Assembly: GCF_016924645.1 (NCBI RefSeq) | Contig: NZ_JAFFJV010000011.1 | Location: 310,001-374,000, forward strand | Source: Rufibacter psychrotolerans | GTDB lineage: Bacteria > Bacteroidota > Bacteroidia > Cytophagales > Hymenobacteraceae | DNA length: 64,000 nucleotides | Reading direction: 5' to 3' | Shown here: positions 43,444 to 52,159 of the stretch, in pieces | Layout of the letters: each line of letters starts with the position of its first letter | How positions within the stretch are numbered: the stretch's first letter is position 1 | Position numbers and translations under genes: made by a program | Notes under the pieces: generated by a model | Seen by the model: only the letters and a program-made list of their open reading frames with translations | Told to the model about the DNA's origin: nothing | Databases searched by the model: none

Positions 43444-44556
43444 TTAGTTTTTCTCCAGTTTTTCCCAAAGCTTCTCCAAATCAGGAGCGGGGGCTGTGGC
43501 GTACGGTTGCTGCTTCATGAGCTCCTTTAGGTGCTGTATCCGCTCGTCCGTCAGGGGATGGGTGCTCAGCAGGCTTGGCAGCGAGCCGGTGTCTTTGTCT
43601 TCCGATTGCAGCCGTTGGAACAGGTGCTGCATGCCGGCGGGGTCTAGCTTGTTCGCCTTCAGGAGGCTGAAGCCAAGTTTGTCGGCCTCTTGTTCCAGGT
43701 TACGGCTGTATTCCAGAGACTTTAACTTGTCTGCGTTTTCCAGCACCACCGCCGAGATTCCGCTGATGTCATTGAACACAATGGACAGGAACAAGTAATG
43801 AGACAGGTTACGGGCCAGGGAGCGCATGGAGTGCCGCTCCTGGATGTGGGCAGCCTCGTGGCCCAGCAGGGCGGCAAATTCCTCGGGGCTCTGCAGCTTG
43901 TCCAGCAGGCCAGAGTACACCACCATGTGCCCGCCGGGCAAGGCAAACGCGTTCACGGTCTCAGACTCCACTACCGTTACGTGCAGCGGGTAGGTGGTGT
44001 CTACCTCCAGCTGCCGCAAGAACTGGTTGGCCAGCACCGTACGGGCAGAGTCTACCTCATCCTCAGAGACAAACTGCTTGTAAAACTGCTGGCCCATCCG
44101 CTCCTCGGCCGCCTGCGGTATTTTTTGCGCAATAAGGTCTGCAATGGCCGGAAGAAGGTAGACGTAGCAGGCCACCATAAGCCCCAGAAAGGCTACCCCC
44201 AGCAGCAGGAGCACCGGCATGCCGCCCTTGGGAGCCGGCAGGGCATTCTTGTGGAAGACCGCGGTAGGGTAGGCCTGCTTTATGATATCAGCGAACGTGG
44301 GGGAATGTACCTCCAGCGACTGAAACGGAAACTCTCCAAACTGCAGCACCGTTTTGTCGCGTTCGCGGTACGCGTGCGGCCTTATCTGGAGCGCCGGCCA
44401 GAACACCGGAGGAATGTCCGGTTCCTCTTCCGGCGCAGCGAAGTGCAGGGCCAAGCCCCCAGGCTCTACCACTACCTGCACCGGCAGGCCCCTGGACGAT
44501 TGCCCGTCATAGTACGTTCCGGCAAATTCGGTCATGTGGCTAGTGGCTACACCCAT
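43444..44556 (-). CDS. M48 family metalloprotease, membrane-anchored
   Basis: 370 residues. An N-terminal beta-rich region (about 1-105, TYYDGQSSRGLPVQVVV) leads to one transmembrane helix (MPVLLLLGVAFLGLMVACYV, about 113-132). The M48 domain follows with ESETVNAFALPGGHMVVYSG, zinc motif HEAAHIQERH and third ligand in YSRNLEQEADKLGF. These are HtpX/BepA-type peptidases, here with the active site outside the cytoplasm. The gene overlaps the preceding YjgN gene by 10 bp with this start; an ATG at 44535 would remove seven residues and the overlap. The YjgN-M48 pair is a known conserved neighbourhood. Confidence 0.9.
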   Translation of the reverse strand: MGVATSHMTEFAGTYYDGQSSRGLPVQVVVEPGGLALHFAAPEEEPDIPPVFWPALQIRPHAYRERDKTVLQFGEFPFQSLEVHSPTFADIIKQAYPTAVFHKNALPAPKGGMPVLLLLGVAFLGLMVACYVYLLPAIADLIAQKIPQAAEERMGQQFYKQFVSEDEVDSARTVLANQFLRQLEVDTTYPLHVTVVESETVNAFALPGGHMVVYSGLLDKLQSPEEFAALLGHEAAHIQERHSMRSLARNLSHYLFLSIVFNDISGISAVVLENADKLKSLEYSRNLEQEADKLGFSLLKANKLDPAGMQHLFQRLQSEDKDTGSLPSLLSTHPLTDERIQHLKELMKQQPYATAPAPDLEKLWEKLEKN

Positions 44557-45512
44557 CCCAGGTCCATCATGTCAGACACGTCTTCAAACACCGCGTCTTT
44601 GTACTCTTCCTCGGTCTGCAGCAGAGAGTCTGGGTTAAAGTCGCCCAGCAAATCGGTGTTGTTGATGATAAACCGGAGCGACCGCACGGTGGCCCAGGGA
44701 GTGCCCAGCCCCAGCGTGAAAAACACCAGCAGCAGGTTGCCCAGGATTAGCCTGGCGTACCCCAGCCCAGACACCGTAGAGTCCAGCCTGATTAGGTTGC
44801 CGTTCTGCTCCAGCAGGGTGTTGTTCATGTAAAACAAGTGCAGGTCTCTGATGTACCAGAACAGGTAAATGCCGAAGGTGAGCCCCGAGAGGATCATGCC
44901 TTTGAGATGAATCATGAACAGCTCCCCGCCCGTACCGTCGAACCGGAACTGGATGTTGCCCATGCGCAGGTGGCGCATCATGTATTGGCGCAGGTTTACC
45001 TCCAGCCAGGCCCGGTAAAAGCCCAGCGTGATGATGGTGAAGAAAACATCGCGGTAGAAGGCTAGACTAAGTTCTTTCAGGCTGCCGCGGTAGCCGAAGT
45101 GGATGCCCCGCCAAGAGGTTCTGGACATGCGGTACCGCATGCGGCCGTGCAGGGCCACCGGCACCAGCAGCACAATGGCTAGGAAAGCCGCCAGGTAGAT
45201 GTAGGAAACCAGCACCAGGTCCTGGGCAAACACGGCGTACATTAAGGCGGCGTAGAAGGCTACCACCAGCACCAGGGCTTTGATGTAGCCCAGAAACATC
45301 TCTTTGCCGGTACCGTGGAACGTGAAAGGACTGCCCGCCAGCTTGGTTTTGCCGTAAGTGTAGCGCAGCTGGTTGGCTTTGGCCCACGGATAGTAAATTC
45401 CGAAGGTGACAAAGGTGAGCACCCAGTTGGCCAGCTGAATCTCAAAGAGCTGACCGCCTTTGCCCTGGAATTCCAGATCCAGGTTTTTGTCTGAAGAGTA
45501 ATAAGATGCCAT
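44547..45512 (-). CDS. YjgN (DUF898) family membrane protein
   Basis: A 321-residue inner-membrane protein with about seven or eight helices. The DUF898 repeat is visible twice: FQGKGGQLFEIQLANWVLTF with FGIYYPWAKANQLRY near the N-terminus, and FDGTGGELFMIHLKGMILSG with FGIYLFWYIRDLHLF in the middle. This internal duplication is typical of the family. The acidic C-terminal tail (QTEEEYKDAVFEDVSDMMD) is cytoplasmic or periplasmic, not determinable. It is the first gene of a two-gene operon with the M48 protease, suggesting joint action in membrane protein turnover. Its own function is unknown. Confidence 0.9.
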   Translation of the reverse strand: MASYYSSDKNLDLEFQGKGGQLFEIQLANWVLTFVTFGIYYPWAKANQLRYTYGKTKLAGSPFTFHGTGKEMFLGYIKALVLVVAFYAALMYAVFAQDLVLVSYIYLAAFLAIVLLVPVALHGRMRYRMSRTSWRGIHFGYRGSLKELSLAFYRDVFFTIITLGFYRAWLEVNLRQYMMRHLRMGNIQFRFDGTGGELFMIHLKGMILSGLTFGIYLFWYIRDLHLFYMNNTLLEQNGNLIRLDSTVSGLGYARLILGNLLLVFFTLGLGTPWATVRSLRFIINNTDLLGDFNPDSLLQTEEEYKDAVFEDVSDMMDLGWV

Positions 45513-45598
45513 AAAGGGTTGTAGTGAAGATAGGTTTAGCTTGTTCTTGTTAAACTACAAAAAATAGGGCATCTGGCAACATGCGGCGGCCAAATAAA

Positions 45599-45639
45599 TT
45601 CCGCTTTCTGAATATTCTGGGTTTATTCAAAAAGCGGAA
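45599..45639 (-). terminator. Hairpin downstream of queA
   Basis: TTCCGCTTT pairs with AAAGCGGAA and TGAATA with TATTCA-like bases around TTCTGGGT. It begins four bases past the queA stop and faces the start of the YjgN gene. Confidence 0.55.
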
Positions 45640-45642
45640 CCA

Positions 45643-46887
45643 TCAGGAGGGCAGCAGCAGGGAGGAGTCGCCGTAGCTCAGGAAGCGGTAGCCGTTGGCC
45701 AGGGCGTGCTTGTACACCTTCTGCCAGGAGGGGCCAATAAGGGCGGCTACCAGCAGCAGCAAGGTGCTCTGGGGCTGGTGGAAGTTGGTCACCAGGCCGG
45801 TGCAAACCCTGAACTGGTAGCCCGGGGCAATGAGAATGCGGGTGGTGGCCTGCAAGTGGCTCAGCCCGTGGCTGGCCAGGTGGTGCAGGAGCGCCTCCAG
45901 GGCTTCGGGCAGGGAGAGGGTGGTGCGCACGTCATAGGGAAACCACTGCGGAAGAACCAGTTCCTCGCCTTCCTGCGGGAGCAGCCCCAGCGAGATACCG
46001 GCCCCTAGCCAGTACAGGCTTTCCAGAGTGCGCATGGACGTGGTGCCCACCGCAATCACGGGTTTAGCGCCGTGCTGCAGGAGTTGCTCAATAAAGGCTC
46101 TGCTCACCGAGAGCTGCTCCCCGTGCATGTAGTGGTACTCCATCAGTTCGGCCTTCACGGGTTTGAAGGTGCCGGCCCCCACGTGCAAGGTGACAAAGGC
46201 TTTCTGGTGGCCCTGGGCGGTGAGTTGGTCCAGTACCGCTGGGGTGAAGTGCAATCCGGCCGTGGGCGCTGCCACGGCGCCTGCCTCAGAGGCGTACACG
46301 GTCTGGTATCGTTCCTGGTCGGCGGCCTGCGCGTCGCGCTGCATGTAGGGCGGCAGGGGCAGCATGCCGGCCAGTTCCAGGATTTCGGCAAAGGTCTTCT
46401 CGCCGGGCGACCAGGTGAAATGGATGGCAAAGCCTTCCTCGGCGGGAGCCAGCCGTTCGGCCCACAGCGTGCCGGCTTCTGGGGTAGGGCCCAGCGGCAT
46501 TTCCAGCCGGCCCTCGCGCCAGCGCTTGTTGTTGCCCACCAGGCACTTCCAGATCACCGAGTACGTCTGTTGCATGGCTTGCTGCACCTCGCGCACGGGC
46601 TCCAGGGGCTCCAGGCAGAATAGCTCAATGAGGCCGCCGGTACTCTTCTGGAACCTGAGACGGGCCTGTACCACCTTGGTGTCGTTGAAGACCAGGAGCG
46701 ACTGGGCAGGCAACGCCGCCGGCAAATCCCTGAACTGGGCATCTGAAATGCGGTGATTCCTGTAAAGCAGAAGCTTGGATTGGTCGCGGTTCTCCAGCGG
46801 AAAGTGGGCAATCCGCTCTTCGGGCAGCGTATAGGTAAAATCAGAGATAGAAATCTGGCGCGGGTGTAAGCTAGGCATGTACTTCAA
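45643..46887 (-). CDS. queA: S-adenosylmethionine:tRNA ribosyltransferase-isomerase
   Basis: A 414-residue cytoplasmic enzyme that moves the ribosyl part of AdoMet onto 7-aminomethyl-7-deazaguanine in tRNA, giving epoxyqueuosine. Family motifs: SDFTYTLPEERIAHFPLENRD at the N-terminus, LLVFNDTKVVQARL, PTAGLHFTPAVLDQL, FVTLHVGAGTFKPVKAE, and VGTTSMRTLESLYW. The chain is about 50 residues longer than E. coli QueA through small insertions and a C-terminal end GYRFLSYGDSSLLLPS. The start may be at 46878 (MPSLHPRQI). No other queuosine gene is nearby. Confidence 0.94.
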   Translation of the reverse strand: MKYMPSLHPRQISISDFTYTLPEERIAHFPLENRDQSKLLLYRNHRISDAQFRDLPAALPAQSLLVFNDTKVVQARLRFQKSTGGLIELFCLEPLEPVREVQQAMQQTYSVIWKCLVGNNKRWREGRLEMPLGPTPEAGTLWAERLAPAEEGFAIHFTWSPGEKTFAEILELAGMLPLPPYMQRDAQAADQERYQTVYASEAGAVAAPTAGLHFTPAVLDQLTAQGHQKAFVTLHVGAGTFKPVKAELMEYHYMHGEQLSVSRAFIEQLLQHGAKPVIAVGTTSMRTLESLYWLGAGISLGLLPQEGEELVLPQWFPYDVRTTLSLPEALEALLHHLASHGLSHLQATTRILIAPGYQFRVCTGLVTNFHQPQSTLLLLVAALIGPSWQKVYKHALANGYRFLSYGDSSLLLPS

Positions 46888-47161
46888 TCACAAATAAGGC
46901 AACAAAGGTATAAAGAGGAAACCAGCATCAATAGCCCAAATCAGAAGTAATGCAGGCAGCCCCCTAAAATTATGGCAGCCCGCCTCTAAGCAGATTCCTG
47001 ATAAATGCCAACTTGCGATGAGGAGAGAACAGGATTGGGGTAAAAATAGCATTATTCCTGTTGCGGGCAGGTGCCTTGTAGGCTAGGAGCGGGGGTATTT
47101 TCAGCCAGACTGGAGAGAAGCACCGCAGGAGGAAGAGAAAGGCCAAGAGCCTGCTGGCGGA
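46888..47161. other. Gap between queA and the DUF2721 gene
   Basis: About 275 bp holding no gene I can support. A frame at 47052-47243 (minus) is short and overlaps a repeat. Confidence 0.35.
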
Positions 47162-47199
47162 CCGTTTTAGGGCTGTTTTCAGAGAACTGGCCCTGAAAC
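47162..47199 (-). terminator. Family A palindrome after the DUF2721 gene
   Basis: CCGTTTTAGGGCTGTTTT, CAGA, GAACTGGCCCTGAAAC. It starts 19 bp beyond the stop codon and probably ends the two-gene transcript. Confidence 0.6.
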
Positions 47200-47217
47200 A
47201 GCCAGAGGTTGGTGAGC

Positions 47218-47640
47218 TTAGGAAGTAGGACCCAGCGGCGCAATGCTCTCCTCCTGCTCCAGGTCGCTCAGTTCCAGTTCCAGCGCCCTCACCGAGATCT
47301 GGATTTCCCACAGCGAAAGGGCCATGGAGATCATGAGCAGCACCAGGCTTATCCCGAAGATGATGGTGCCGGCGGTTTGCAGCCCGGCGTAGATCATGAA
47401 CATGCACAGCACGCAGGAGAACATGCTGGCAATGCCAAACGCCTGCATGTTTCTGATGAGAATGAGGCGGGTGCGCAGGTTCTGGATCTGGCCGTAGATC
47501 AGGTGGCTTTGCGTGGTTTTGTACACGTGCTTCAGGTCCCTGATGAGCTTGGCCAGCGACATGAACCGGTTGGTGAACGCCAGGAGCAGCAACGACAGCG
47601 CCGGGAACAGCAGGGCCGGGGTGGTAAGCGTGATTTCCAT
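47218..47640 (-). CDS. DUF2721 family membrane protein
   Basis: 140 residues with three predicted transmembrane helices: TTPALLFPALSLLLLAFTNR near the N-terminus, then AFGIASMFSCVLCMFMIYAG and IIFGISLVLLMISMALSLWE. Between the first and second lies the conserved basic/polar stretch LAKLIRDLKHVY and QIQNLRTRLILIRNMQ of DUF2721. The C-terminal tail is acidic (ALELELSDLEQEE). Function is unknown. It follows a gene for an acidic cytoplasmic protein by 34 bp on the same strand and likely shares its transcript. Confidence 0.85.
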   Translation of the reverse strand: MEITLTTPALLFPALSLLLLAFTNRFMSLAKLIRDLKHVYKTTQSHLIYGQIQNLRTRLILIRNMQAFGIASMFSCVLCMFMIYAGLQTAGTIIFGISLVLLMISMALSLWEIQISVRALELELSDLEQEESIAPLGPTS

Positions 47641-47674
47641 AGCAAGGGGTTAACAGAAGGGCAGGCGTAAACCG

Positions 47675-48172
47675 CTACTCCTGCGGGGCATCGTCCTCGT
47701 CTGACTGAAACTCCAGGTCTTCGGCCAGGTCCAGGGTCCTTTCCAGCAGGTCATCGGTTTCCTCCTTGGAAGAGGCGTTAAGGGTTTCCTCAAACAGGGC
47801 CAGCACGTGCTCGGCATCGGCGTTCACGTACAAATCTGTGTAGAGCTCCTCAAACAGGTGGGCCTTTTTCTGGATAATCTGGTCAATGGCCTGTACCGAG
47901 GTGGCCTGCAGGGCCTCCTTGAGAAGGTCACGCACCTGAAGGCTTTCCTCGTCGCCGCCCAGGTCGGTGAGCAGTTGCAGCAAGGTAATGCCCAGGCCCA
48001 GGCGCAGGCGCTCAAACCGGAAGCTTACCTCTTCCTGGCTTTTGCGGCCGGGGCGGGCTTCCTGCAGGGCCTTTTCCAGGTCAAAATAAAGGGGAGACAG
48101 CTGGAGGGTCAGGTCTGTGGGCTGGGGGCCGAACACCTGTTGCAGTAAGTCTTGGTATAGTGAATCGCTCAT
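47675..48172 (-). CDS. Acidic helical hypothetical protein (165 aa)
   Basis: 165 residues from the ATG at 48172 (MSDSLYQDLLQQVFG); the longer frame to 48235 has no support. No signal peptide or membrane helix. It is nearly all helix, with leucine-rich, acidic text (LRLGLGITLLQLLTDLGGDE; DLYVNADAEHVLALFEETL) and a very acidic tail EFQSDEDDAPQE. I do not recognise a family. Position upstream of the DUF2721 gene, 34 bp apart, suggests an operon. A cytoplasmic adaptor is possible but not shown. Confidence 0.68.
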   Translation of the reverse strand: MSDSLYQDLLQQVFGPQPTDLTLQLSPLYFDLEKALQEARPGRKSQEEVSFRFERLRLGLGITLLQLLTDLGGDEESLQVRDLLKEALQATSVQAIDQIIQKKAHLFEELYTDLYVNADAEHVLALFEETLNASSKEETDDLLERTLDLAEDLEFQSDEDDAPQE

Positions 48173-48521
48173 AGCAGTAAGTACATTAGCAGCGGGTACC
48201 CCCGATGCAGCCTGGCAAGATAGTGAAAGAACCAATGTGGTTCAGGGCAAATTTCTCAAAAACGCGCCGGAATCAAAACCGGGGAACGGCTCTGCCCACT
48301 TTTCAACGCTAACCGCTAACGGGCTTTCTGGGTTGCGCCCTGGCGTGGAAAACAGGCTGTTTCAGGGTGGCCGGGGCAAGCAACCCTTTGCGGGGAAGCG
48401 TGTCTGTACGATAGGCCGAAACAGGGCCGAATCCCCAAAAACAGGCTGAAAACAGCCGCTGGAACGGTGGTTTATTTTGTGCGGAATATTCTTTACCTTA
48501 CTATGACTGAACAATCATTCT
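48173..48521. other. Gap upstream of the aspartyl protease gene
   Basis: About 350 bp with family A material: a remnant arm at 48355-48372 and a palindrome at 48414-48453 (GAAACAGGGCCGAATCCC ... AACAGGCTGAAAACAGCC, imperfect). Promoters for both divergent genes must lie here; I cannot place them with confidence. No gene seen. Confidence 0.4.
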
Positions 48522-49805
48522 ATGGGGAACCTGGTGCAAATATTGCCTGCTGTAAGGTGCTGCCTGCTGCTGGTATTCTTTTGCGCGTGGGTGGCCCAAC
48601 CGCTGGTCTGGGCCCAGAAGAGACCCCTTATGGAGGAAGACAGCCTGGTGTTCAGCTCAAGCCGCAAGAAGGTCAGGATCCCGTTCCAGCTTATCCATAA
48701 CCTCGTCATCATTCCGGTGCAGATCAACAACTCCAAGCCCCTCAACTTTGTGGTAGACACCGGCGTGGACCGCACCCTGCTCATGGAAATAGGGGAGTTT
48801 GACACCATCTCGCTCAACAACGTGGAACGGCTCTCCCTGCGGGGGCTGGGAAAAGGGACGGGCATTGAGGCCATTCTCTCGTCGGGCAACAAGATGCAGC
48901 TGGCGGGGGTGGAGGCCAACAACCAGAAAGTGCTCATGCTGGAAGACAACATCTTTGACCTTTCGGCCCGGCTGGGGGTGCAGGTGAATGGCATTATTGG
49001 GTACCCGCTCTTCAAGGCCTTTGTGGTGGAGCTTGACTACGAAGCCAGGATTATGACCCTGTACAAACCGGGCACCTACCCCGCCCGGAAAGCCCGCAAG
49101 AGTGCCATGGTGCCGCTGGCCATTGAGGGGGCAAAGCCCTACGTGCAGGTGGAGGTGGAGTTCCCCGACGGGAAGAAGTACCCGCTGCGCCTGATTGTGG
49201 ACAGTGGCATGAGCGCCTGCGTGCTGCTCTACCCGCCTACCTTGCCCGGCGTCAAGATTCCGGAGAAAAGCATTTCGGCGTACCTGGGCCGGGGTCTGAA
49301 CGGCGACATCCACGGGGAGATTGCCCGCGTGGAGAAGCTGCAGTTGGGGGAGTTTACCCTGCGCAAGCCGCCCGCCTCGTTCCCAGATTCCATGTCTATC
49401 CGGTACGCTCTGGGGCTCAACAACAGAAACGGCAACCTGGGGTCAGATGTGCTGCAGCGCTTCAGGGTGGTGTTTGATTACCAAAATTCCCAGATGCTGC
49501 TCAAACCCAACACCCGCTTTAAGAAGCCTTTCTTCTACAACCTGAGTGGGCTGGAGCTGTACAGCCCCATTCCGGGCCTTAACTTCTACACCATTGCCCA
49601 CGTGATCCCCAACTCGCCCGCCGAGAAAGCGGGCCTGGAGGCGGGCGACGCGCTCATCAGCATCAACGGCGTGAAGTGCCTGGACAAAACCTTCAACGAG
49701 GTGTTGGACCTGTTCCAGAACCACCCCGGCCGCAAGCTTCAGTTAAAGGTGAGCCGGCAGTATAAGTCATTTGATACCACGCTCCACCTCCAGGATTTGA
49801 TTTAG
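48522..49805 (+). CDS. Secreted retropepsin-like aspartyl protease with PDZ domain
   Basis: 427 residues, exported (signal peptide ending PLVWAQ). Two retropepsin-like halves are joined in one chain: NFVVDTGVDRTLL with active-site DTG near 79, and RLIVDSGMSACVLL with DSG near 227, each followed by the typical GxxG-type strand pattern (VNGIIGYPLFKAF; NLGSDVLQRFRVVFDY). A PDZ domain is C-terminal (YTIAHVIPNSPAEKAGLEAGDALISINGV, exceptional length given in parts: AHVIPNSP and AGLEAGDAL). So a single chain carries both catalytic aspartates, plus peptide binding. Family members in Bacteroidota are uncharacterised. The gene is monocistronic. Confidence 0.87.
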   Translation: MGNLVQILPAVRCCLLLVFFCAWVAQPLVWAQKRPLMEEDSLVFSSSRKKVRIPFQLIHNLVIIPVQINNSKPLNFVVDTGVDRTLLMEIGEFDTISLNNVERLSLRGLGKGTGIEAILSSGNKMQLAGVEANNQKVLMLEDNIFDLSARLGVQVNGIIGYPLFKAFVVELDYEARIMTLYKPGTYPARKARKSAMVPLAIEGAKPYVQVEVEFPDGKKYPLRLIVDSGMSACVLLYPPTLPGVKIPEKSISAYLGRGLNGDIHGEIARVEKLQLGEFTLRKPPASFPDSMSIRYALGLNNRNGNLGSDVLQRFRVVFDYQNSQMLLKPNTRFKKPFFYNLSGLELYSPIPGLNFYTIAHVIPNSPAEKAGLEAGDALISINGVKCLDKTFNEVLDLFQNHPGRKLQLKVSRQYKSFDTTLHLQDLI

Positions 49806-49811
49806 GGAGCT

Positions 49812-49854
49812 GGTCCGTTTCGGGTCGGTTTTTCGCCAAACCGGCCCGAAACGG
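49812..49854. terminator. Family A palindrome between convergent genes
   Basis: GGTCCGTTTCGGGTCGGTTT, TTCGCC, AAACCGGCCCGAAACGG. A strong stem between the aspartyl protease stop (49805) and the dehydrogenase stop (49861); it can serve both. Confidence 0.7.
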
Positions 49855-49860
49855 CCAGGG

Positions 49861-50724
49861 TTATTTTGGATTCACAAACTGGTACAGGGCGGAGAAATCT
49901 TCCTCGGCCAGGCCGGCTTGCTTGGCTTGCCCGAAGAGCTCTTTCACGGTGGCCAGCGTGGGCAGGGCAACGCCTTGCTCATAGGCGGTCACGGCGGCCA
50001 GGTGCAGGTCTTTGTGCATCCACTCCAGCGGAAACTCCGGGGAGAACTCGCGGTGGAGGAGCTTCTGCTCCTTCAGCTTGAGGAAAGGCGCGCCGCCCGG
50101 GCCGTTGAGTAGGGTCTGGCACAGCACTTCCTCCGTGATGCCCAGCGCGGTGCCCAGCCGCAAGGCTTCGGCGAACGCCGCCATGATCTGGCCGAAGAGC
50201 ATGTTGTTGACCATTTTCATGCTGGCTCCCTGCCCGTGCGGCCCAATGTGCAGCACGGCGCGGCCCATCACGTCCAGCAGGGGTTTTACTTCTTCCACGT
50301 CTGGGGCCTCACCGCCCACCAGGAACACCAGTTGGCCGGTCTCGGCGGGCTTGAGCGAGCCAGAAACCGGGGCATCCAGGAAGCGGTGCCCCATTTTGAG
50401 CGCTACCTGGGCCATGCGTTTGGAGAACGAGGGGTTCACGGTACTGGCGTCTATCCAGAGGGAGTTGCCCGGCAGCTCTTTCAGGAAACCCTGCTGGCCC
50501 AGGGCCACTTCCTCCACCGCCTCGGGGGTGGCCAGCATGGTGAAGACCACGCGGCACTGGCGGCCCACTTCCTCGGGTGTTTGGGCCAGGGTGGCGCCGT
50601 TTTGCACTAATTCTTCTGCCTTTTGGGCGGTGCGGTTGTACACCACCAGGTCATGGCCTGCTTTCTGCAGGTTGGCGGCCATGCGGCTGCCCATGATGCC
50701 TAATCCTATAAAGCCTACTTTCAT
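49861..50724 (-). CDS. NAD(P)-dependent beta-hydroxyacid dehydrogenase family protein
   Basis: About 287 residues from the ATG at 50724 (MKVGFIGLGIMGSRMAANL), which begins exactly at the Rossmann strand; the ATG at 50748 adds eight residues. Family motifs: nucleotide-binding GLGIMG, DAPVSGSLKPAETGQL for substrate binding, and the catalytic Lys in GASMKMVNNMLFGQ. The sequence fits the 3-hydroxyisobutyrate dehydrogenase/glyoxylate-succinic semialdehyde reductase (GLYR) branch. The N-terminal NR in VVYNRTAQKAEEL suggests NADPH preference. The physiological substrate is not determined. Monocistronic. Confidence 0.9.
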   Translation of the reverse strand: MKVGFIGLGIMGSRMAANLQKAGHDLVVYNRTAQKAEELVQNGATLAQTPEEVGRQCRVVFTMLATPEAVEEVALGQQGFLKELPGNSLWIDASTVNPSFSKRMAQVALKMGHRFLDAPVSGSLKPAETGQLVFLVGGEAPDVEEVKPLLDVMGRAVLHIGPHGQGASMKMVNNMLFGQIMAAFAEALRLGTALGITEEVLCQTLLNGPGGAPFLKLKEQKLLHREFSPEFPLEWMHKDLHLAAVTAYEQGVALPTLATVKELFGQAKQAGLAEEDFSALYQFVNPK

Positions 50725-50797
50725 GTGTGTCTGGGTTTGTTGCGGCACGAAAGTAAGGATTTACGCATGGGCCAGGCAAGTGGCCACCGCAAAGCGC

Positions 50798-50838
50798 CGT
50801 TTTAAGGCTGTTTCTGCAAAATATGCCCCTAAACAGCC
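50798..50838 (-). terminator. Family A palindrome after the histidine kinase gene
   Basis: CGTTTTAAGGCTGTTT, CTGCAAAAT, ATGCCCCTAAACAGC. An imperfect stem right after the kinase stop codon; probable end of the cluster transcript. Confidence 0.5.
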
Positions 50839-50839
50839 G

Positions 50840-52159
50840 TTAAGCCGCTTGCTTGAACTGGAACCTAAACGTGGTGCCCTGCCCCACAACCGACTGCACC
50901 GAAAGCTCTATGCCGTGGAAGTTGGCGATGGTTTTCACGATGGTGAGGCCCAGGCCGTGGCTTTCGCCGTCTGGGGCGTGCAGGCGCTTGAACCGGCTGA
51001 AAATAGTGGACAGCTGCTCCTCCGGAATGCCCACGCCCGTGTCACAGACCGCCAGTTCGTAGCCCTTGGCCGTGGGCTGGCCTTTCACCGTGATGCTGCC
51101 CTGGGGCTGGTTGTACTTGATGGCGTTGTTGACCACGTTGAAGAGCATGGTGAACAGCAGAGACTGGTTGGCCTTCAGGAGCTTGAAATCGCCGGTCAGG
51201 TCTGTGTGGAGGCTGATGTCGCGCACTTCGGCCCGGTCTCTGATTTCCTCCGCCACTTCCCGGGCCAGGTGCGGAATATCCACCACCTCGTTGCGCAGGT
51301 ATTGCTCGTTCTCAATGCGCGACACCAGCAACAGCGACTGAATGATGTTTTTGAGCCGGTGCAGGGTGCGCAGGTTGTCTACCAGTTTCTCCAGCTGGCT
51401 TTCGGGCGTGGCCGGGTCGGCGAGCATGTTCTCCAGGCGGGTCTGCAGAATAGACACCGGCGTAAGCAGCTCATGCGACACGTTGCCTATGAACTCCTTC
51501 TCCTTCTGGAACGCCTCCTGGATCTGGCCCATCATGGCGTTAATGGTGTTGTTGAGGTACAGGAAGTCGCTGGTGGTGGTGTTGAGTTGCTTGGGCGTAA
51601 AGGCGCTGGGGTGCTCCACACGCTGCAAGCGCTTGACAATGAGGGTGAGCGGGCGCAGCAGTATCTTGCTGAAGGCCAGGTCAGTAAAGACGGTGAGCAA
51701 GACCACCGCCGCCAGAAAAATAAGGGCGTATTTCTGCAGCTGCTCGCTGTTGTGCTCAATGGTGGCCAGCGAGCGGCCAATTTCCAGCAGGTACCGCTTG
51801 CCGCCCAGGTCAAAGGTAGAGGAGAGCACCCGGTAGTTGACCACCTCGTTCTCCACCTTGCGGAGGCTGTTCTCAATGCTGTTCACCACCTTGCCCGAGG
51901 AGATCTCCTCCAGCGAGATAAACTCTTCCCTGAACAGGTTGTAGCTGCCGTACGCGTCGCCGGTTTCCCCGGTGATGAACGAGGCAATGCCCTGCTCTTC
52001 AATAATCTGGTACATGCGTTCCTCTTTCTGCAGCAGGCGAAGGTCGGCGTTGAGCAGGGCCACTTTGTTGACAATGGTGGGCAAGCCCAGCACCAGCAAC
52101 AGCAAGATCACAATCTTGGAAGCCGCGCTGAAGAGGGCTAGTTTGGTTTGGAGGCGCAT
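50840..52159 (-). CDS. Sensor histidine kinase (EnvZ/PhoR class)
   Basis: 439 residues. TM1 (FSAASKIVILLLLVLGLPTIV) and TM2 (ALIFLAAVVLLTVFTDLAF, about 143-161) enclose a periplasmic sensor of roughly 110 residues without a named domain. A HAMP-like linker (LRPLTLIVKRLQRV) precedes the dimerisation box FIGNVSHELLTPVSIL with the phospho-accepting His, then catalytic boxes N (LFNVVNNAIKYNQ), G1 (DTGVGI), F and G2 (SHGLGLTIV). It phosphorylates the OmpR-type regulator encoded upstream. A 240-bp inverted-repeat region separates the two genes, so co-expression may be altered. Confidence 0.93.
   Translation of the reverse strand: MRLQTKLALFSAASKIVILLLLVLGLPTIVNKVALLNADLRLLQKEERMYQIIEEQGIASFITGETGDAYGSYNLFREEFISLEEISSGKVVNSIENSLRKVENEVVNYRVLSSTFDLGGKRYLLEIGRSLATIEHNSEQLQKYALIFLAAVVLLTVFTDLAFSKILLRPLTLIVKRLQRVEHPSAFTPKQLNTTTSDFLYLNNTINAMMGQIQEAFQKEKEFIGNVSHELLTPVSILQTRLENMLADPATPESQLEKLVDNLRTLHRLKNIIQSLLLVSRIENEQYLRNEVVDIPHLAREVAEEIRDRAEVRDISLHTDLTGDFKLLKANQSLLFTMLFNVVNNAIKYNQPQGSITVKGQPTAKGYELAVCDTGVGIPEEQLSTIFSRFKRLHAPDGESHGLGLTIVKTIANFHGIELSVQSVVGQGTTFRFQFKQAA

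Noticed and set aside
50012..52141. A very long plus-strand frame (709 codons) opposite the dehydrogenase and kinase genes
   Set aside because: The minus-strand genes have complete catalytic motifs. Long antisense frames are expected in GC-rich coding DNA, and this one is low-complexity without any domain.
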